Below, one piece after another: positions 1 through 11,735 of a stretch of 64,000 nt of DNA (within the stretch, counting starts at the first letter, position 1; every line of letters begins with the position of its first letter). The DNA is taken from the NCBI GenBank assembly GCA_018136815.1, contig CM030941.1, forward strand, positions 991,582 through 1,055,581, read 5' to 3'. The position numbers and the translations under genes are program-made. The stretch comes from Isochrysis galbana. Its lineage: Eukaryota > Haptophyta > Isochrysidales > Isochrysidaceae. Below the pieces are notes generated by a model. That model saw nothing but the letters and a program-made list of their open reading frames with translations. It did not search any database and had not been told where the DNA came from.

Positions 1-388
1 TTTCGCCTGGAAGGTCGGAGCAAGGACGGTCCATCCCAGTACTAATCAGCGACCCGCTGTCCGGTTTGACGCGTGTTGACGTTCCGAACAATCGGCTGAC
101 GAACGATCCTGGTGAGCCACATGTGCCGCATGACTGAGCACAGCTAGTGCGCATGTAGTCTGGGTTGGCGACACACTCGCCCTGCTGCGCCCATTCCTGG
201 CAGTTGGCGTCAGTATCGACGCACTCGCTGCTGGCGTGCAGCTCATCTACAGCCGCTGGCTGTGGCGACTGCAAGAGTTCCAGGCCACCGAACTGGAGGG
301 TGCGACGCACTGGGTCGAGCGCGTGGCCTCGTCCCAGGACCAGGACCAAGGACAGCCCAAGTGACCGCCAGCCCACCAGCCCGCCCAT
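1..388 (-). CDS. Secreted ShKT-domain protein, 3' part beyond window edge
   Basis: The frame is open from an ATG at 388 down to base 1, so the C-terminus lies outside the window. Residues 1 to about 24 form a hydrophobic signal peptide (LGLSLVLVLGRGHA). At about residues 55-92 there is a six-cysteine ShKT-type module: C, then NCQEWAQQGEC, NPDYM, then C-x3-C-x2-C. ShKT modules are common in secreted or ER algal proteins, often attached to prolyl-4-hydroxylase or protease domains. No such catalytic domain is visible in this fragment. The name comes from a sea-anemone peptide and does not imply a toxin here. A CT-rich low-complexity stretch (392-480) lies immediately upstream on the + strand and may be promoter sequence. 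The ShKT call is fairly secure; the overall function is unknown. Confidence 0.6.
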   Translation of the reverse strand, partial: MGGLVGWRSLGLSLVLVLGRGHALDPVRRTLQFGGLELLQSPQPAAVDELHASSECVDTDANCQEWAQQGECVANPDYMRTSCAQSCGTCGSPGSFVSRLFGTSTRVKPDSGSLISTGMDRPCSDLPGE

Positions 389-1600
389 GCCGACCTCTCT
401 CTCTCTCTCGCTCTCCCTCTCTCTCCCGCCCTCCCTCCCGCCCTTCCCTTCCCCTCCCCACCCCACCCCCCACCTTCCTCTCCAGCGCCTCCCCTCCTCC
501 GCCCTTGCTCAGCCAGACCCCTCGGCCGCCGCAGCGCTCCGCGCCAAAGCCCACAACGCACGCCGACGAGAGCGCGTCATCACAGCAAGTCTGTCTCTCT
601 CTCCTCTTGGGCCTTGGGGCGCCCCTGAGGGGGGGGGAAGGGGGGCGGGGGGGGGGCGGACTGACGGCACCTGCGCTGCGAGCGTTCTGCCATGAATCGA
701 GGCCAAGCTCCAGTAGAAGAGGTAGGCGACCTTTTTCTAAAAAAAGGTAGTACCCGCTGTGCGCACGTGGAACTACCGTTCGAAAGATAGGGTCCTGCTG
801 CGTGCGCCGCTCGCCCCCCCCCCCCCCCCCCCCGCCGCGCTGACCGATCGGGCTTTCATCTTACTAGTACAACTTGAAGTTGCAACTTGGGAGAGGAAGC
901 CGCTACCAATCCCGACATTGCACCGCCCTTCAAAGGCGGTGATATTCGATATTCATTTGCCAAGGGCACAATCATCAACGGCAGCACACAACGTTCCCCA
1001 ACATATATTACACGCCGACACGAGGATGGATTGTTGATTGAGCTCAGGGGCCAAAAGTGTTGCTGATGATGTCCACGCTTTTGGTGCGAACGAGAATCAA
1101 TTGAAGGCTCAAACGCGCTTGGCACTCGACAATTATTCATCCATATTTGCATTCCGGAACGGACACATAGATGCCAGCTTACAGGCTCCCTCAACCCGGT
1201 AGCCTCTCCCGGAAGGCAGGGAAACCCCACACGCGGGCGCCTCGCCCTAGAAATGGCCCGAGGGGTTGTGTTGTCAAGGGGTATTTGCACTAGAACGGAT
1301 TGGCTTCGCAGACAGCAACGACAAGTGGCCACACAGACCACGCATGCACGAAGGCGTGGAAGACAAGAGTAATCGGGCAGCGAGCCATGACATTGGTGCG
1401 AGGAACATGAAGGGCGTTAGCCGAGCTTACACAACAATCTCGCCCAAGCTGCATGGGAGGATGCGCATGCCTAGGTGGTAGTAGATGCACGTATTGCACG
1501 CGACGTGGTGGCGACACATCGCCATTCGGCGCCTCGCCTTTCCAAATGATTGGCCCGACGAACAAGTTGTGGCCGACACCAATCGTGGAGCAAATTCTGT
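389..1600. other. Intergenic, no confident gene
   Basis: The stretch begins with a CT-rich tract (392-480), followed by G-rich and C-rich homopolymers (630-655, 815-832). A frame at about 1041-1200 (+), preceded by a possible acceptor, reads plausibly like coding sequence for roughly 45 residues (SVADDVHAFGANENQ). It has no start codon, no recognisable family and no downstream continuation. It may be a decayed exon. The rest shows nothing recognisable. Confidence 0.3.
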
Positions 1601-3512
1601 CTATGCGAGCAGGTTGACACCTTCGTTCATGTCAAATAGACGCTTCACTGAGTCGCCCGTGTGAATACATTTGATGGCTTGTGCGAGAAGTTTGCCCACG
1701 GAGATCTGGCGAACTTTGCGCGACTCGCGATTCACCTTGGAGGGTAGCGGGATGGTGTTTGCAACGATTACCTGTGCCAAGGACAAGACGGAATGACAGG
1801 ACATGTCAAGGAGTGAGGTAGCCGACTTGTGACACGTTCCATGAAGAGGAGACAAAAACGTCGTTTGGGCTCCGCACGTCGTTTCGGCTCCTCTATGTGC
1901 TCATCCTTGCGTTTCAGTGCAGCATCTCCACGGCTTGCGTGCAAGCCCTCGAATTCTGCGACCACCGGCAATGCTTACCTCCTCAACGGCGCATTCCTCG
2001 ATCCGCTCAGCTGCTGGGTCATTGAAGAGCCCGTGTGTGGCGAAGGCAAAGACGCGAGCTGCACCAAATGACTTCAAAGCATTTGCGGCAACGTAAAGAG
2101 TGCCACCCGTGTCGATCATGTCGTCCACGATGATACAATCGCAGCCGGTCACCTGAGTGAGCGTGACCAAGACGATGCTGAAGAAGGCACATATCAATGC
2201 GTGTGGGCCAGCGCGGGGACAACTTCTTTGCTGTGGCTGTCGGCCTCGAAGGTGCAGCACAGAGGATCCGCCCTAACTCGTTCATCCACAACGCTCCTTA
2301 TTCGTGTATCTGCAACGCTGACTCAACTTGCGCAGGGCAATGGCAATTGCCTAGCTCGATCACGCCATACACACTCAGCCCACTCCTTCTCACCGTTCCG
2401 ACGAGGTCGGCTGAGGCTATTTCGTTCCCTTGGCCGGACTGAGCGCGTTGAGTGATGATCATGGCGAGCGACGCTCTCATACCCTGTGCCTCAAGCCCCT
2501 CGCGAAACATCTTTGCCCGAGCGACTCCTCCAGCATCTGGGGACACTACTGCCACATTTTGCAGATCGCGAGTCCTGTGCAACGTGGTTGTTGGAGTAAT
2601 CCGTGGTTGTCAGGTAAGTCCACGGAGGGGTTAGAGATGGCTCCCCTTACATTGCGCCAACGGGGCATTGGCCATGTGAAAGTAAAAGATGTCTCCTCTT
2701 ACGTTGCTCCAACGGGGCATTTCCCACTCACCTGAAATAGGAGACGGCGATCGGCGTCGCCCATAGATTGTCGACAGGGGTGCGTGGGCCAAAAAAACCT
2801 TGTATCTGCCCGCAGTGTAAATCGACGCAGCACACGCGATCGATGCCCATAGCTTCCATCATCTTGGCGACGTCTGCAGCGGAAATCGGGACCCGGGACC
2901 GTTCCTTGCGATCTTGACGAGCGTACCCATAGTAGGGTACCACTGCTGTGACGCGGGCTGCAGCGGCACGCCGCGCCTGCGAAAGGACAGCGAACACCGG
3001 GAACGGGGAGTTCAATGCGGCCCAGTATACACACTCGAATAGTGAGTCTCAAAGTCTGGTCTAGAATGCAATCTAGCTCACCGCTGAAGCGCATAAGAGG
3101 AGCTCCATCAAATGGTCGTTGACAGGTGGGCACGTTGGCTGGATGATGTAGACGTCGGAATTACGGACCTGGTGTGACAACAGAGTGCAAGGCCATCAGA
3201 CGTTGTCGCTGTGAACTTCTGTGCCGGTGAGATGCGGCTTGGTAGGTGGGCGACTCTCTGCGGGACTGGCTATCCTTGCCCATCTAATAATCTCACGTTT
3301 TCGAGGATCTGTATCGAAACCTCTCCATCCGGGAAACGACCGATCTTGGCGGGAGTGAGCGGCACGCCCAACCTAGCCGAAATCTCGCCCGCCAGCTCGG
3401 TGTTCGCATTGCCCGTGATGAGTTGCAGAGTTCTCTGTGAGCCACCAGCCGAGGGAGCAGCTACGACTCCACCGGGGCGTCGCGATTTGAACATGTCTGC
3501 TAGAATCGCCAT
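1601..3512 (-). CDS. PRPS: Ribose-phosphate pyrophosphokinase, six exons
   Basis: Makes PRPP from ribose 5-phosphate and ATP for nucleotide, His and Trp synthesis. The exons joined by hand are complement(1601..1771, 1979..2152, 2394..2574, 2732..2976, 3082..3168, 3297..3512), giving 357 aa with all joins in phase and GT-AG boundaries. Visible motifs are FPDGE, the exon-2 segment [27 protein letters not shown] (ATP site), [11 protein letters not shown] with the catalytic-region His, SPDAGG, and the PRPP-binding loop [11 protein letters not shown]. The start is the first ATG (MAILADM); about 30 residues precede the conserved core, which may be a weak targeting extension. One oddity is that the flexible catalytic loop reads IITQRAQ, where bacterial enzymes have a Lys followed by Arg (as in DKRRP). 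The Lys appears to be Gln. The family call is secure. Confidence 0.92.
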
Positions 3513-3619
3513 TTTGCCCGAGCAGAACGCCTCCTTTTCGAGGCGAGCTTCAAACTCAGGGCACAATTCATTCGGAGTACCACGAAGGTTCTGTCAGCCG
3601 AGGGGAGGCACGTAGTTAT

Positions 3620-5008
3620 CGAGCACATACTACATCCGCAGTCCTTGCATGCAGGCCGCTACGGTCTGCTCTCCCCGTAATCTTGGGCCTCTCTCTTCCA
3701 ATTGTTTTGCCATGAGCGCTAGGGTCTTTCATCAACGCCAAGCACAAGGAGTGCCTCTACAACATAGGCACTCCTTGAGCGGCACAAAGGTGGGCCAGCA
3801 CGTGACACCCAGGTTCAAGTGCGGCCTATCCTGTGCCCACATAGGAACTGTGTAGGGCAGCTGACCTGCCGCTTGTCGTACTTCTTCATGATCTTCTGGA
3901 ACCCTTTGGTATTTATCCACACAAAACTGCACCAAGAGGGTGGACAGGCACTTTAGACTGAGATCATGTTGCTTCTGCACTCTTGCGCCTGCTTCTCCCC
4001 TAAAGAGCATCCGTAGATGCCCTCATCGCCTGTGTGCCGAGGCGTAAGCACGATTGTAGCCACGCACGTCTGTAACCTGCCCAACATTCGGTAGGCATCG
4101 TAGAATTCTTGCTCCCCGGCCTCTCGATCTCGCCTAGCTTGCACCACCTACAGCAGTGCACAGTAATTTTTCAGAGAAATGCACGAAACCGGCATTGACA
4201 AAGCACACAGCTCATTCAAAGGAGACCACGTGCAATCTAGACTATCCAAACTGCGCCAAGGGGACCAATCCAGCCAACTAATGCCGATGTCGAATACTCA
4301 TCCCGCAAAGCGGGGCGTCGAAGCATCTATGGCGCCGCGCGGAAAGCAGCTGTGAGCACACCTGCTGATTCGTTTCGCTGGCTTCGTCAAGATTGAAAGT
4401 GCTTCGTCGGCCCGATTTGGGTGAGGTCTCGAAGCCAGGCGGGAAGGACCCTGGAGGGACATCTAGGGGGCCGATGGCCGGAGTGGCTGGAGCAGATCCC
4501 GAGGCGGAGCTCGGGCCCGTGTTGACCGGCAAACGCGACGCACTTCCAGAGCCCGTCGATCCCCCAATCTGACGCCCTGATGGTTCGTTCATTGACCAGC
4601 CCTCCCGATTGTTTGCCGTCTGGTCGAGCACAGCTTCAAGATACTGGCACTTCTCGAGGAAGGCGCGATTCACCTGCGATGGCGTGAGCTGTGTTGGGTG
4701 GAGGTGCGCGAGGAGCGGGCGTGGAGCATCTTCGTGGCATTGGCGAGGCGTATCGCTCTCCAATCGTCTATCCTCGTTCAGGCCGGCCCGCCCCCGTTAG
4801 GAGACCTTGCCCTCGCCGCCGCAGCGCTCCATCCGCGGACCTTCTCCAGATTCTCCTCGAGCTGCTGGAAGAACTCTGCGTCGACCTCCTCCTTGTTGAC
4901 GTCAGGATTCTCGAGCTGCTTCAGAATCAGCTTGAGCCCCTTGTAGTCGATGTAATCGTCCTCCCAGCCGGGCGCGCGGTACTGCTGCAGGTCTTTACCG
5001 AACTTCAT
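3620..5008 (-). CDS. SPX-domain protein (inositol-pyrophosphate / phosphate sensing)
   Basis: ATG at 5008 starts MKFGKDLQQYRAPGWEDDYI, the canonical SPX N-terminus. Exons resolved by frame are complement(4841..5008), (4362..4673), (4068..4147) and (3866..3926), all with GT-AG ends and in phase. They give LEENLEK joined to VNRAFLEKCQYLEAVLDQ, a 60-residue Gly/Ser/Pro insert, EQEFYDAYRMLGRLQ, and finally INTKGFQKIMKKYDKRQ, the lysine-rich helix that binds inositol (pyro)phosphates. A final exon probably lies within 3620-3760, but I could not fix it, so the C-terminal architecture (SPX alone, SPX-EXS or SPX-MFS) is unknown. The gene is divergent from the MFS transporter at 5617; a link to phosphate transport would be natural but is inference. 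Confidence 0.8.
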
Positions 5009-5616
<608 letters not shown>

Positions 5617-7314
5617 ATGGCCCCGCGTTCCGGCCGCCTGCTCCTGCTCGCCGCGCTGCTGCAGCTGCTCGTGGAGCTCACCGCCTTGCCGAGCATTGGA
5701 ATGCGCGTGAGCACCACCCGGGCGCTTCAGCAAGCCCGACCGCGCTGCGCCCGCACGCTGCTCTGCGCAGCGCCACCTGCGGCACCATCGCAGCCAGCTG
5801 CGCCATCGGCGAAGCACATAGGCAACCGGCCAAAGATCCTACTCGGTGCGCTTGTGCTCATCTACATCTCAAATCAGTGGTCGCGTGCTCTGCCCGCAAG
5901 TCTCGTCAGCTTCAGCGGCGGCGGGACAGGCCGAGAATTCATGAACATTGCGCTCAACATGGACGCCGTCCGTTATGGTTGGCTTTCCTCATATGCGTTC
6001 ACAGCACTGTACGCCCTCACCTCGCTGGCCGCCGGTGCGGCGTGCGACACCTTTTCCCGCGGTAGAGTACTGCTCGTCGCCGCTGGCGGGTGGTCTTTGG
6101 CCACTGGACTCCAGGCATGCGCAAGCAGCTACAATCAGCTGCTTGTCTCCCGTGCAGCTTTGGGCATTGCACAGGCATTTTGCTCGCCCGCAGCCTATCC
6201 CATGATCGGCCAAGCTTTTACGAGCGACACCCGTGGCGTCGCCAATGCGGTGTACTCATCGGGCCTGTATGTTGGGTATGCACTGGCCTCGCTCTCTGCC
6301 GTGCTTTCCCGTTCCCAAGGGTGGAGGCAAACCTCAATGATCGTGGCAGGGTTCTCTTTTTTTTCAACCGCTCTTCTTGGAGTGATCCTTCGTCTACACT
6401 GGCCATCTTCGGGTGCAGTGGGCTCACATTCAGAGAATCCAACGGCCACGGCCGAAGTCCGACCGACCAGAGCTACCGCGCGTAGATCCACGGGAGATGG
6501 AGATAGGCCTGCGACCACGCCTCTGGCCACACGAAATGCGTCCACAATGGCGGCGAGGAAGTCGCCCGCCCGCACTGTGCTCGGCACGCGCTCTGCCTCA
6601 CTGCTACTGGCCGCATCGATGACGCGCTCCTTTGGTGGCTATGCCGTTGGTGCATGGTCGGTGCCCTTTTTTCGGCATTATCACCCCGCCCTCGCGGCTG
6701 ATTTCGCCGTCGCAAACGGGATCTTCATCGCCATCGCTGGATCGCTCTCAACGGTTGTCGGTGGCTGGCTTAGCGACCAGCTCGTGTCGCGTGGGGGCAA
6801 GGGCGCCCCTGCAGATGGGAGTACGGCTCACCGGGCTCTATATGTGCCAATCTGTGGCTCCCTCCTAGCGATACCACTTTGGATTTGCGTGCTGCAAAGC
6901 CGCGCGTTTGCACCCGCCATGATCGCGCTTATGTTCTCATACCTCGTGGCGGAGTGTTGGTTCGGAGCCATGACTTCGACCATGCAAGGAGCTCTCCCGC
7001 AGGTGTGTTCCCTGTGGCCATCGCACGCGAGCTCAGCTGCGCCAATTCCCGCTTCCTGGAAGGCAATGACAGCGATTTGCAGGGATCGCCGTTTTCACAA
7101 ATCCTTCCACCCCCCTGTACCCCTTTGAGTGCAGTCCGTATGGGGAACTGCGCAAGGGTTGGTCAATGCAGGCCAAGTCTTCTCGAATAGCTCGCCGTTG
7201 CTTATAGGGACTTTGATGAGACTTGGCTGGCCTCTCCGAAACCTCATGACGCTAGTCGTCCCCCTCTCACATGCGGTGAGATCACATTTGGGGAGAAATT
7301 GCAAACTATGCTAG
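5617..7314 (+). CDS. Major facilitator superfamily transporter (Spinster-like)
   Basis: ATG at 5617; the exons are 5617..7002 and 7135..7314 (CAG/GTGTGT donor, TGCAG acceptor, in phase), about 521 aa. The N-terminus is a hydrophobic signal (LLLLAALLQLLVELTALP) followed by an Arg/Ala-rich stretch to residue about 70, which suggests bipartite targeting to a secondary plastid or membrane insertion. The MFS core follows: paired TM helices such as GWLSSYAFTALYALTSLAAG, the cytoplasmic loop D-x5-GR-x-LL after TM2, RAALGIAQAFCSPAAYPMI, and, after a long variable loop (about 270-330), a C-terminal helix bundle ending at GTAQGLVNAGQVF. The 3' end is uncertain because GTGAGA at 7276 could be another donor. 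The substrate cannot be predicted. Confidence 0.82.
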
Positions 7315-7893
7315 CTAGGATAGCGAACGGCAACTCCATGTAGCCCCCTTCTTGTCCGCTAATCGGTGGCCAAGACGCCCCGAGCCTGTTCCCAAGGGCT
7401 GCGATGCACGTTCACGAATTTTCCATATCGGCTTCCCTTCTACCCACAGGTTTCTGCCCTGCTCTTTTATTGCGCATCTCGAGCGCGGATGTGGGAGGCC
7501 CGTCAAGCAATCGCCGCAAATCGTATGGATGTCAAGGGCAGCTAGAGATGATAGCATGCTATCGCCGGGCGTTGTGATTTCGCAGCAGGCGTGCGTGAAT
7601 ACCGCGTTGTGCACCTCCTCATGGCCGCATCGTCGTATGCTCTCATCGATGGTCTGCATACTATGCATTCCTGGGAAATACGGAAGGGCCCTCGCGATTA
7701 CAAGCCGCCCATCGTAAGATGATTCCCTGTCTATTGCTTGTGTGGTGTGGTCTTGTGCATATACACCACCTCTGCTGTTGTCCATCCATCCTTGTGGCAT
7801 GTGGTTCAGCTCAGGACCAAGGCCACTTAGGGACCCTTTTGCAGAGTGACGGTGCTTCCTTTGCTGGGCTTTCTCTTTGATCTTTCTCGGCAC
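7315..7893 (-). CDS. Uncharacterised ORF, transposon-associated
   Basis: A 192-codon open frame opening on GTG; the true start is unknown. It carries scattered Cys/His (HACC, HTICGDC, RCA) but no family I recognise. It is probably part of a mobile element, because 7776-7836, encoding PELNHMPQGWMDNS, occurs as an inverted, slightly diverged copy at 13508-13566, and a decayed hAT transposase starts 700 bp away. It abuts the MFS stop codon. It could equally be non-coding repeat that is open by chance. Confidence 0.3.
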   Translation of the reverse strand: MPRKIKEKAQQRKHRHSAKGSLSGLGPELNHMPQGWMDNSRGGVYAQDHTTQAIDRESSYDGRLVIARALPYFPGMHSMQTIDESIRRCGHEEVHNAVFTHACCEITTPGDSMLSSLAALDIHTICGDCLTGLPHPRSRCAIKEQGRNLWVEGKPIWKIRERASQPLGTGSGRLGHRLADKKGATWSCRSLS

Positions 7894-8224
7894 ATTGGAA
7901 TTGGTTGTGCACTTTGTGTGACGCTTTGATTGTGTTTTGCGTGCTGTTGCAAGTACTCGACAAGAGGCGTCACCCCAAGTGCGTGGCTGAGGCTCCGTGA
8001 TCTATCCTAATGCTAATGCTAATCTCCGCATCCGCATAGCGTCGCAAATTGAATAACGCGAAAAGCGCCAGAACCTAGCACCCAGCCTAGCAGGGGCCGA
8101 TAACGTGCCGTTGTGACGCGGCACGCGCACATAGTGCATAGCGCATGCGGTATAGCTAGAGCTCTGCATGCACGTGTACGCTTCACAACTGTGACTCGCA
8201 AGGGGAAGCCATGCCGGGCTGGGG

Positions 8225-8380
8225 CTGGAACAATGTGTGTGGGCGATGGCGGTGAGAATGAGACGATGGTACGATGTATATATGGTCCGTAGCTAAGTCT
8301 AACTAAGTCAGCTAAGCTAAGCGGAGGGCGGGCATGGGGACGGAATCCACCTATAAGGGCGCGAGAGCACATAAACTTCT
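8225..8380 (+). repeat. Interspersed repeat copy (see 13320-13505, 11727-11815)
   Basis: GATGGCGGTGAGAATGAGAC, the GTCCGTAGCTAAGTC cluster, GGCATGGGGACGGAAT and CACCTATAAGGGCGCGAGAG are shared in order with 13322-13430. The third copy at 11727 shares only the distal GCGCGAGAGCACATTAGG part. The copies are flanked by different DNA. They probably represent one end of the local hAT-type element. Confidence 0.55.
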
Positions 8381-8435
8381 TAATAGTCTCACCGCACACG
8401 CGGCCGTGGACCCTCTACTTTCTACTCACGCAGCA

Positions 8436-8575
8436 AAACTTTCTACACCCCCTCTCTCCCGGCCCTTTCCCCCCGCCATCAGGCGACTCCCCCCGTGCAC
8501 TACTAGGGGGATAGGGGAAAAGGGCTTAGATATGGTCGGTGGCCCGCCCCCCCCCCCCCGGTGATCCGTTCCCCC
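8436..8575 (-). repeat. Repeat arm inverted relative to 29040-29215
   Basis: The stretch with ACACCCCCTCTCTCCCGG, CATCAGGCGACTCCCCCC, CACTACTAGGGGGAT and GATATGGTCGGTGGCCCG is the reverse complement, with small indels, of 29060-29205. The 29-kb copy extends into CAGGAGGAAGGGGGGAA, which matches CCCCCCTTCCTCCT at 8572. Confidence 0.6.
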
Positions 8576-8589
8576 CTTCCTCCTATGCC

Positions 8590-9736
8590 TACCGGGCTGG
8601 CGGCAACCTGTGGTTTGAGATGATGAAGGTGACCATGAAGGGCTACTCCAAAATCCGCTGGTGGTCACGCTGGGAGGTGATGAAGCAGCGGGCGGAGCAT
8701 TTCGGCGATTTGGAAAGGTTTGTCTGCAGGTTGGAAGAGTCTGGGATTGGTGATGCAACCACTAAGGCGATGGCTCACGTCCTGAAAACACAAAAGCGGC
8801 AGCTCCAATTGGAGCTGGCCCTTGCCATGGACCTAGAGATTTTATGCACGACCACCTACAGGCTCGAGGGCGACGGTCTCGAGATTTTGCTAGTGTACGA
8901 TGCCCTCGAGAGAATCCGTGAGCGTGGGCAAACCATGGGTGAGAAGGCATCTGACTTGCCTAATGTTGCAGCCCTGCTGCGAGCGAGTGCGAAACTTGAT
9001 GTTGGGACCAAGACTGAGGAGTATTATGAGAGTCCCTACCACAGCCACAGCTGGTTCAAAGGTGTGATCTCGAGGGTGCCAGACGCGCGGCAACGGGGCG
9101 CATGGGTAATCACGTATGCTGACGGCCAAACACTAGATGTGAATGAGGAAGAGGAGATTCGACGAGCAGTTGATGCAACGGCTTTGCCTCAATGGTCGTC
9201 GCTCGTGGAGCAAGTGAAAGGAGCATTCCAATATCTCGAAGAACGTCTAACTAACTTATGAGTGCGCTTCTCCGTATCATTGTCAGGAGCAGCATCGTCG
9301 AAGTGGGCTGTTGAGAGCGTTTAATCCAGCCTTTGCCTATGGCAAGGTGGATCATCTTTGGGTCCATCGGCTCTCGGAGATTCCTGCCTTTAGTCATTTG
9401 CCTTCCATCACGCAAGGGTTGCTGAATGAGCTTCCTGCATACTTGGTTGCATGTCGTGGGACCACGATTGATCACTCCGAGGTGCCAACGTTCACACAGC
9501 AGGTACTTGGTTGGTGGGCATCCAACCACACAAAGTTCCCCACATGGGCGCTGGCGGCAAGGATCACATTCAGCATGACTCCAAATTCAGCTTCGTGTGA
9601 GCGCGAATTTCTTTGCTGACCAAAATGTTTGGTCCGGATCGTCGGATCGTTCGACATCTCTTGCGGACTTGCGGATCAGATTCAAGCCGCGCTGATGTTG
9701 CGTTACAACAACAACAACCGGGAGAAGTCTTCATAA
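8590..9736 (+). pseudogene. hAT-family transposase, C-terminal half, frameshifted
   Basis: The reading shows the hAT pattern GYSKIRWWSRWEVMKQ, then a helical spacer, then AFNPAFAYGKVDHLW, then the C-terminal dimerisation signature WWASNHTKFPTWALAARI...MTPNSASCERE...LTKMFG and ADQIQAALMLRYNNNN. At least three frame changes are needed (near 9250, 9610 and 9645), so it is inactive. The N-terminal BED finger and first catalytic Asp are not visible; upstream sequence is repeat. Members of this superfamily make 8-bp target duplications, and non-autonomous hAT-type elements occur elsewhere in the window (50895-51740, 51790-52003, 37600-37784), though their termini need not belong to this transposase. 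Confidence 0.75.
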
Positions 9737-10435
9737 GTGTGTATGTATTTGTGTGTCATGTCACATATTATCCACATATAATCATAGTTAATGTATAATG
9801 TAGGTAGAGGTAGGAGATGCAGAAGATAGAGGTAGGTAGGGGGACGCGCACGATCTTAATGGCTGTCGCATTCATCCTAGATGATGCGATTTCCAGGCTC
9901 TTGTTTCCAGGTCCTTCGCCGTGCGGCCACACGGTGAAGCTCAGGTACATCTAGGTTGGTAGGGTTCGTCCCTAGCGACCTAGAATTCGAGTTCTCGTTT
10001 CGTTCCTTCTAGCCTGTTTGTCAGGTCTAGATTCCAGGTTTCCTCCTTTCGGGTAATCTTGACCCAAAGGAGCCAGGTCGCCTGTCACTCGCTGCGCGCT
10101 TGTCTCAGGCTCTCAGGTTACCTTGTGAAGGCTTGTTTAGCTTCTTGCAAGGCTTGTCGTTTCTTGTTGGGTTCCGGTTCTTTCTTGGGACCTGCTCACT
10201 TTCGTTGTCGTCCAGGCCTGTTCTTCGTAGGTTCTGCTTGGCCTGGTTAGGGTTTCGTTGCCTTCCCGCGTTCGGCGTTTGGCGTTGGCGTTCGGAAATT
10301 TCCTCTCACATTCCCTAGGTCCGCTACCCTTGGCTTGTAGGTCCTTGCTTCTTTCTTCTCGGTCAAGGTTTTGGCGAGCGAGTCGGTTGCTCTAGCCGCT
10401 CGAGATTTGAGGTTTAATTTGCCATCTCCCCTTGG
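9737..10435. other. No gene seen; T/C-rich repeat-like DNA
   Basis: This stretch holds short GTAGGTAG runs (9803-9840) and a T/G/C-rich tract (10000-10430) with many CAGGT, CTTGT and GGTTC words. It resembles LTR or leader DNA, and 62090-62590 has a similar texture. There is no open frame of interest. Confidence 0.3.
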
Positions 10436-10439
10436 AGAC

Positions 10440-11225
10440 CGGTGTAGGTTCGCTTCCTAGGTGAGGGAATCTTTCCCCTTGATGCAAGCTACATGCAAGC
10501 CCTTGGCCCCTTTGGTGTTCCTTCCCCTTGGTTGCTACTCAGGGTTGTTCGTTAGAAGCGTCTAGAAGGTTCACGCTCAACGGCAAGATTTATTCGGTCG
10601 TGAAGATATCTCGTCGCGATCTGTATCCAAAGTGATCGCCGTGGTCGCGCGACAGGACGCTCCCCTTCGGACTCTCCGCTACGTGGGAAGTTACAACGGA
10701 GACACGCTCCGGCCGTCGCTGCGGAGTCTCTCTCTCTCTCGCTCTCTCTCTCCGTCTCTCGCGACGTGTTTGAGTTATCGGTGATTTGGGGTCGCGGTTG
10801 CTTGATAATTTGCTTGGTTTGGGTGAATGATTCCGGTGTGTTCGTGAGTCGGTGTATCCTGTTGTTCTCAGCTTCGTTGTCCGTCGTTGTTCGCTGCGTC
10901 GCTGCACTCAAGCAGCTTAGGCTCCCTCCCTGAGGGAAGAGTTCTTTGTAGGTCTAACAATCTCTTACAACCCATCACACTAGGGCCGCTAGGAGCGCCT
11001 CGCCGCCCCACAGCCCTTCGTTCGCCGTTCGTTCCCCGTCCAGACACCCAAATGGGGTTGCCCGACCCAGTCCAGAATTTCATTCACCCGACTCCCGGTG
11101 GGGAGGAGGGCCAAAGCGCCGCGCTAGCCGCCGGTGCTGCTCGCGACGGAGTGGCTCAGAGCCCTCCGGCTCCGCTCGACTCGACATCGAGTTTTTTGTG
11201 CGCGCGGGTTTTTTTTTGCGTTCCT
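10440..11225 (+). repeat. Degenerate LTR/leader plus gag N-terminus of a retroelement related to the 14-27 kb element
   Basis: A (TC)n run precedes CCGTCTCTCGCGACGTGTTT (about 10753-10772), the same sequence found at 35962-35984. Downstream at 11051 an ATG opens MGLPDPVQNF and continues into SAALAAGAARDG, which parallels RSALAAGAPSQA in the intact Gag at 15168. The frame is soon lost. This is a diverged, truncated relative. Confidence 0.4.
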
Positions 11226-11379
11226 TAAGGGAACGTGTTGCGGACGCACTTGCGGCACCACAAATTGCTACAAGTTTGACGACAAATTTGGGCAGTTAGC
11301 TACAAGAATCCCGCAAGTTTTGCCGACAAATTTGGGCGAATTCCGCTAAAAATATTTTTACCTGGCCCTACCCCTGGAG

Positions 11380-11735
11380 GCTCCTGGAGGCCAGCTCAGG
11401 GGGCAGAGGAGGCTGGGGCTGGGCCCTGGTCTCCCCTGCCTCTCCCTCGCTGGCGCTCCTGGGCCTCAGGGCCCCCCACTCTGCACCTGTCTGCCTGTCG
11501 AACAGGGGGGGAGGGGGGGTTGGAGCGATGGGCTGGCCACGACAGGCCAGGACGCGCGAGGCAGGCGAGCCTGCCACTAAGAGAGTGGGTCAGCAGGGCA
11601 GTGGGCTCCTGGCAAACCATCAGGCGTGCCAGGAGCATGGGTGGTTCCTCCCCCATGGCAGGGGAGGAGTGGAGAGGAGGGGGGGCTCGTGCCCCCCCAT
11701 GGGCGAACTAAGTATAAACTTAGTTGCGCGAGAGC
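11380..11735 (+). repeat. Composite repeat, inverted copies at 44155-44235 and 46015-46150
   Basis: 11470-11595 (CACCTGTCTGCCTGTC, GGTTGGAGCGATGGGCTG, GGCAGGCGAGCCTGCC) is the reverse complement of 46015-46145. 11638-11722, ending at the palindromic ACTAAGTATAAACTTAGT, is the reverse complement of 44155-44235. Two repeat modules are adjacent here but separated elsewhere, which suggests nested or recombined elements. Confidence 0.6.

Noticed and set aside
856-1341. 161-codon minus-strand frame upstream of the PRPS gene
   Set aside because: Starts on a non-ATG codon, no family resemblance and mixed composition; a plus-strand segment looks at least as coding-like.
8120-8300. Possible tRNA or structured RNA in the palindrome-rich stretch
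   Set aside because: No cloverleaf with anticodon arm and T-loop consensus could be drawn; the sequence belongs to a dispersed repeat.
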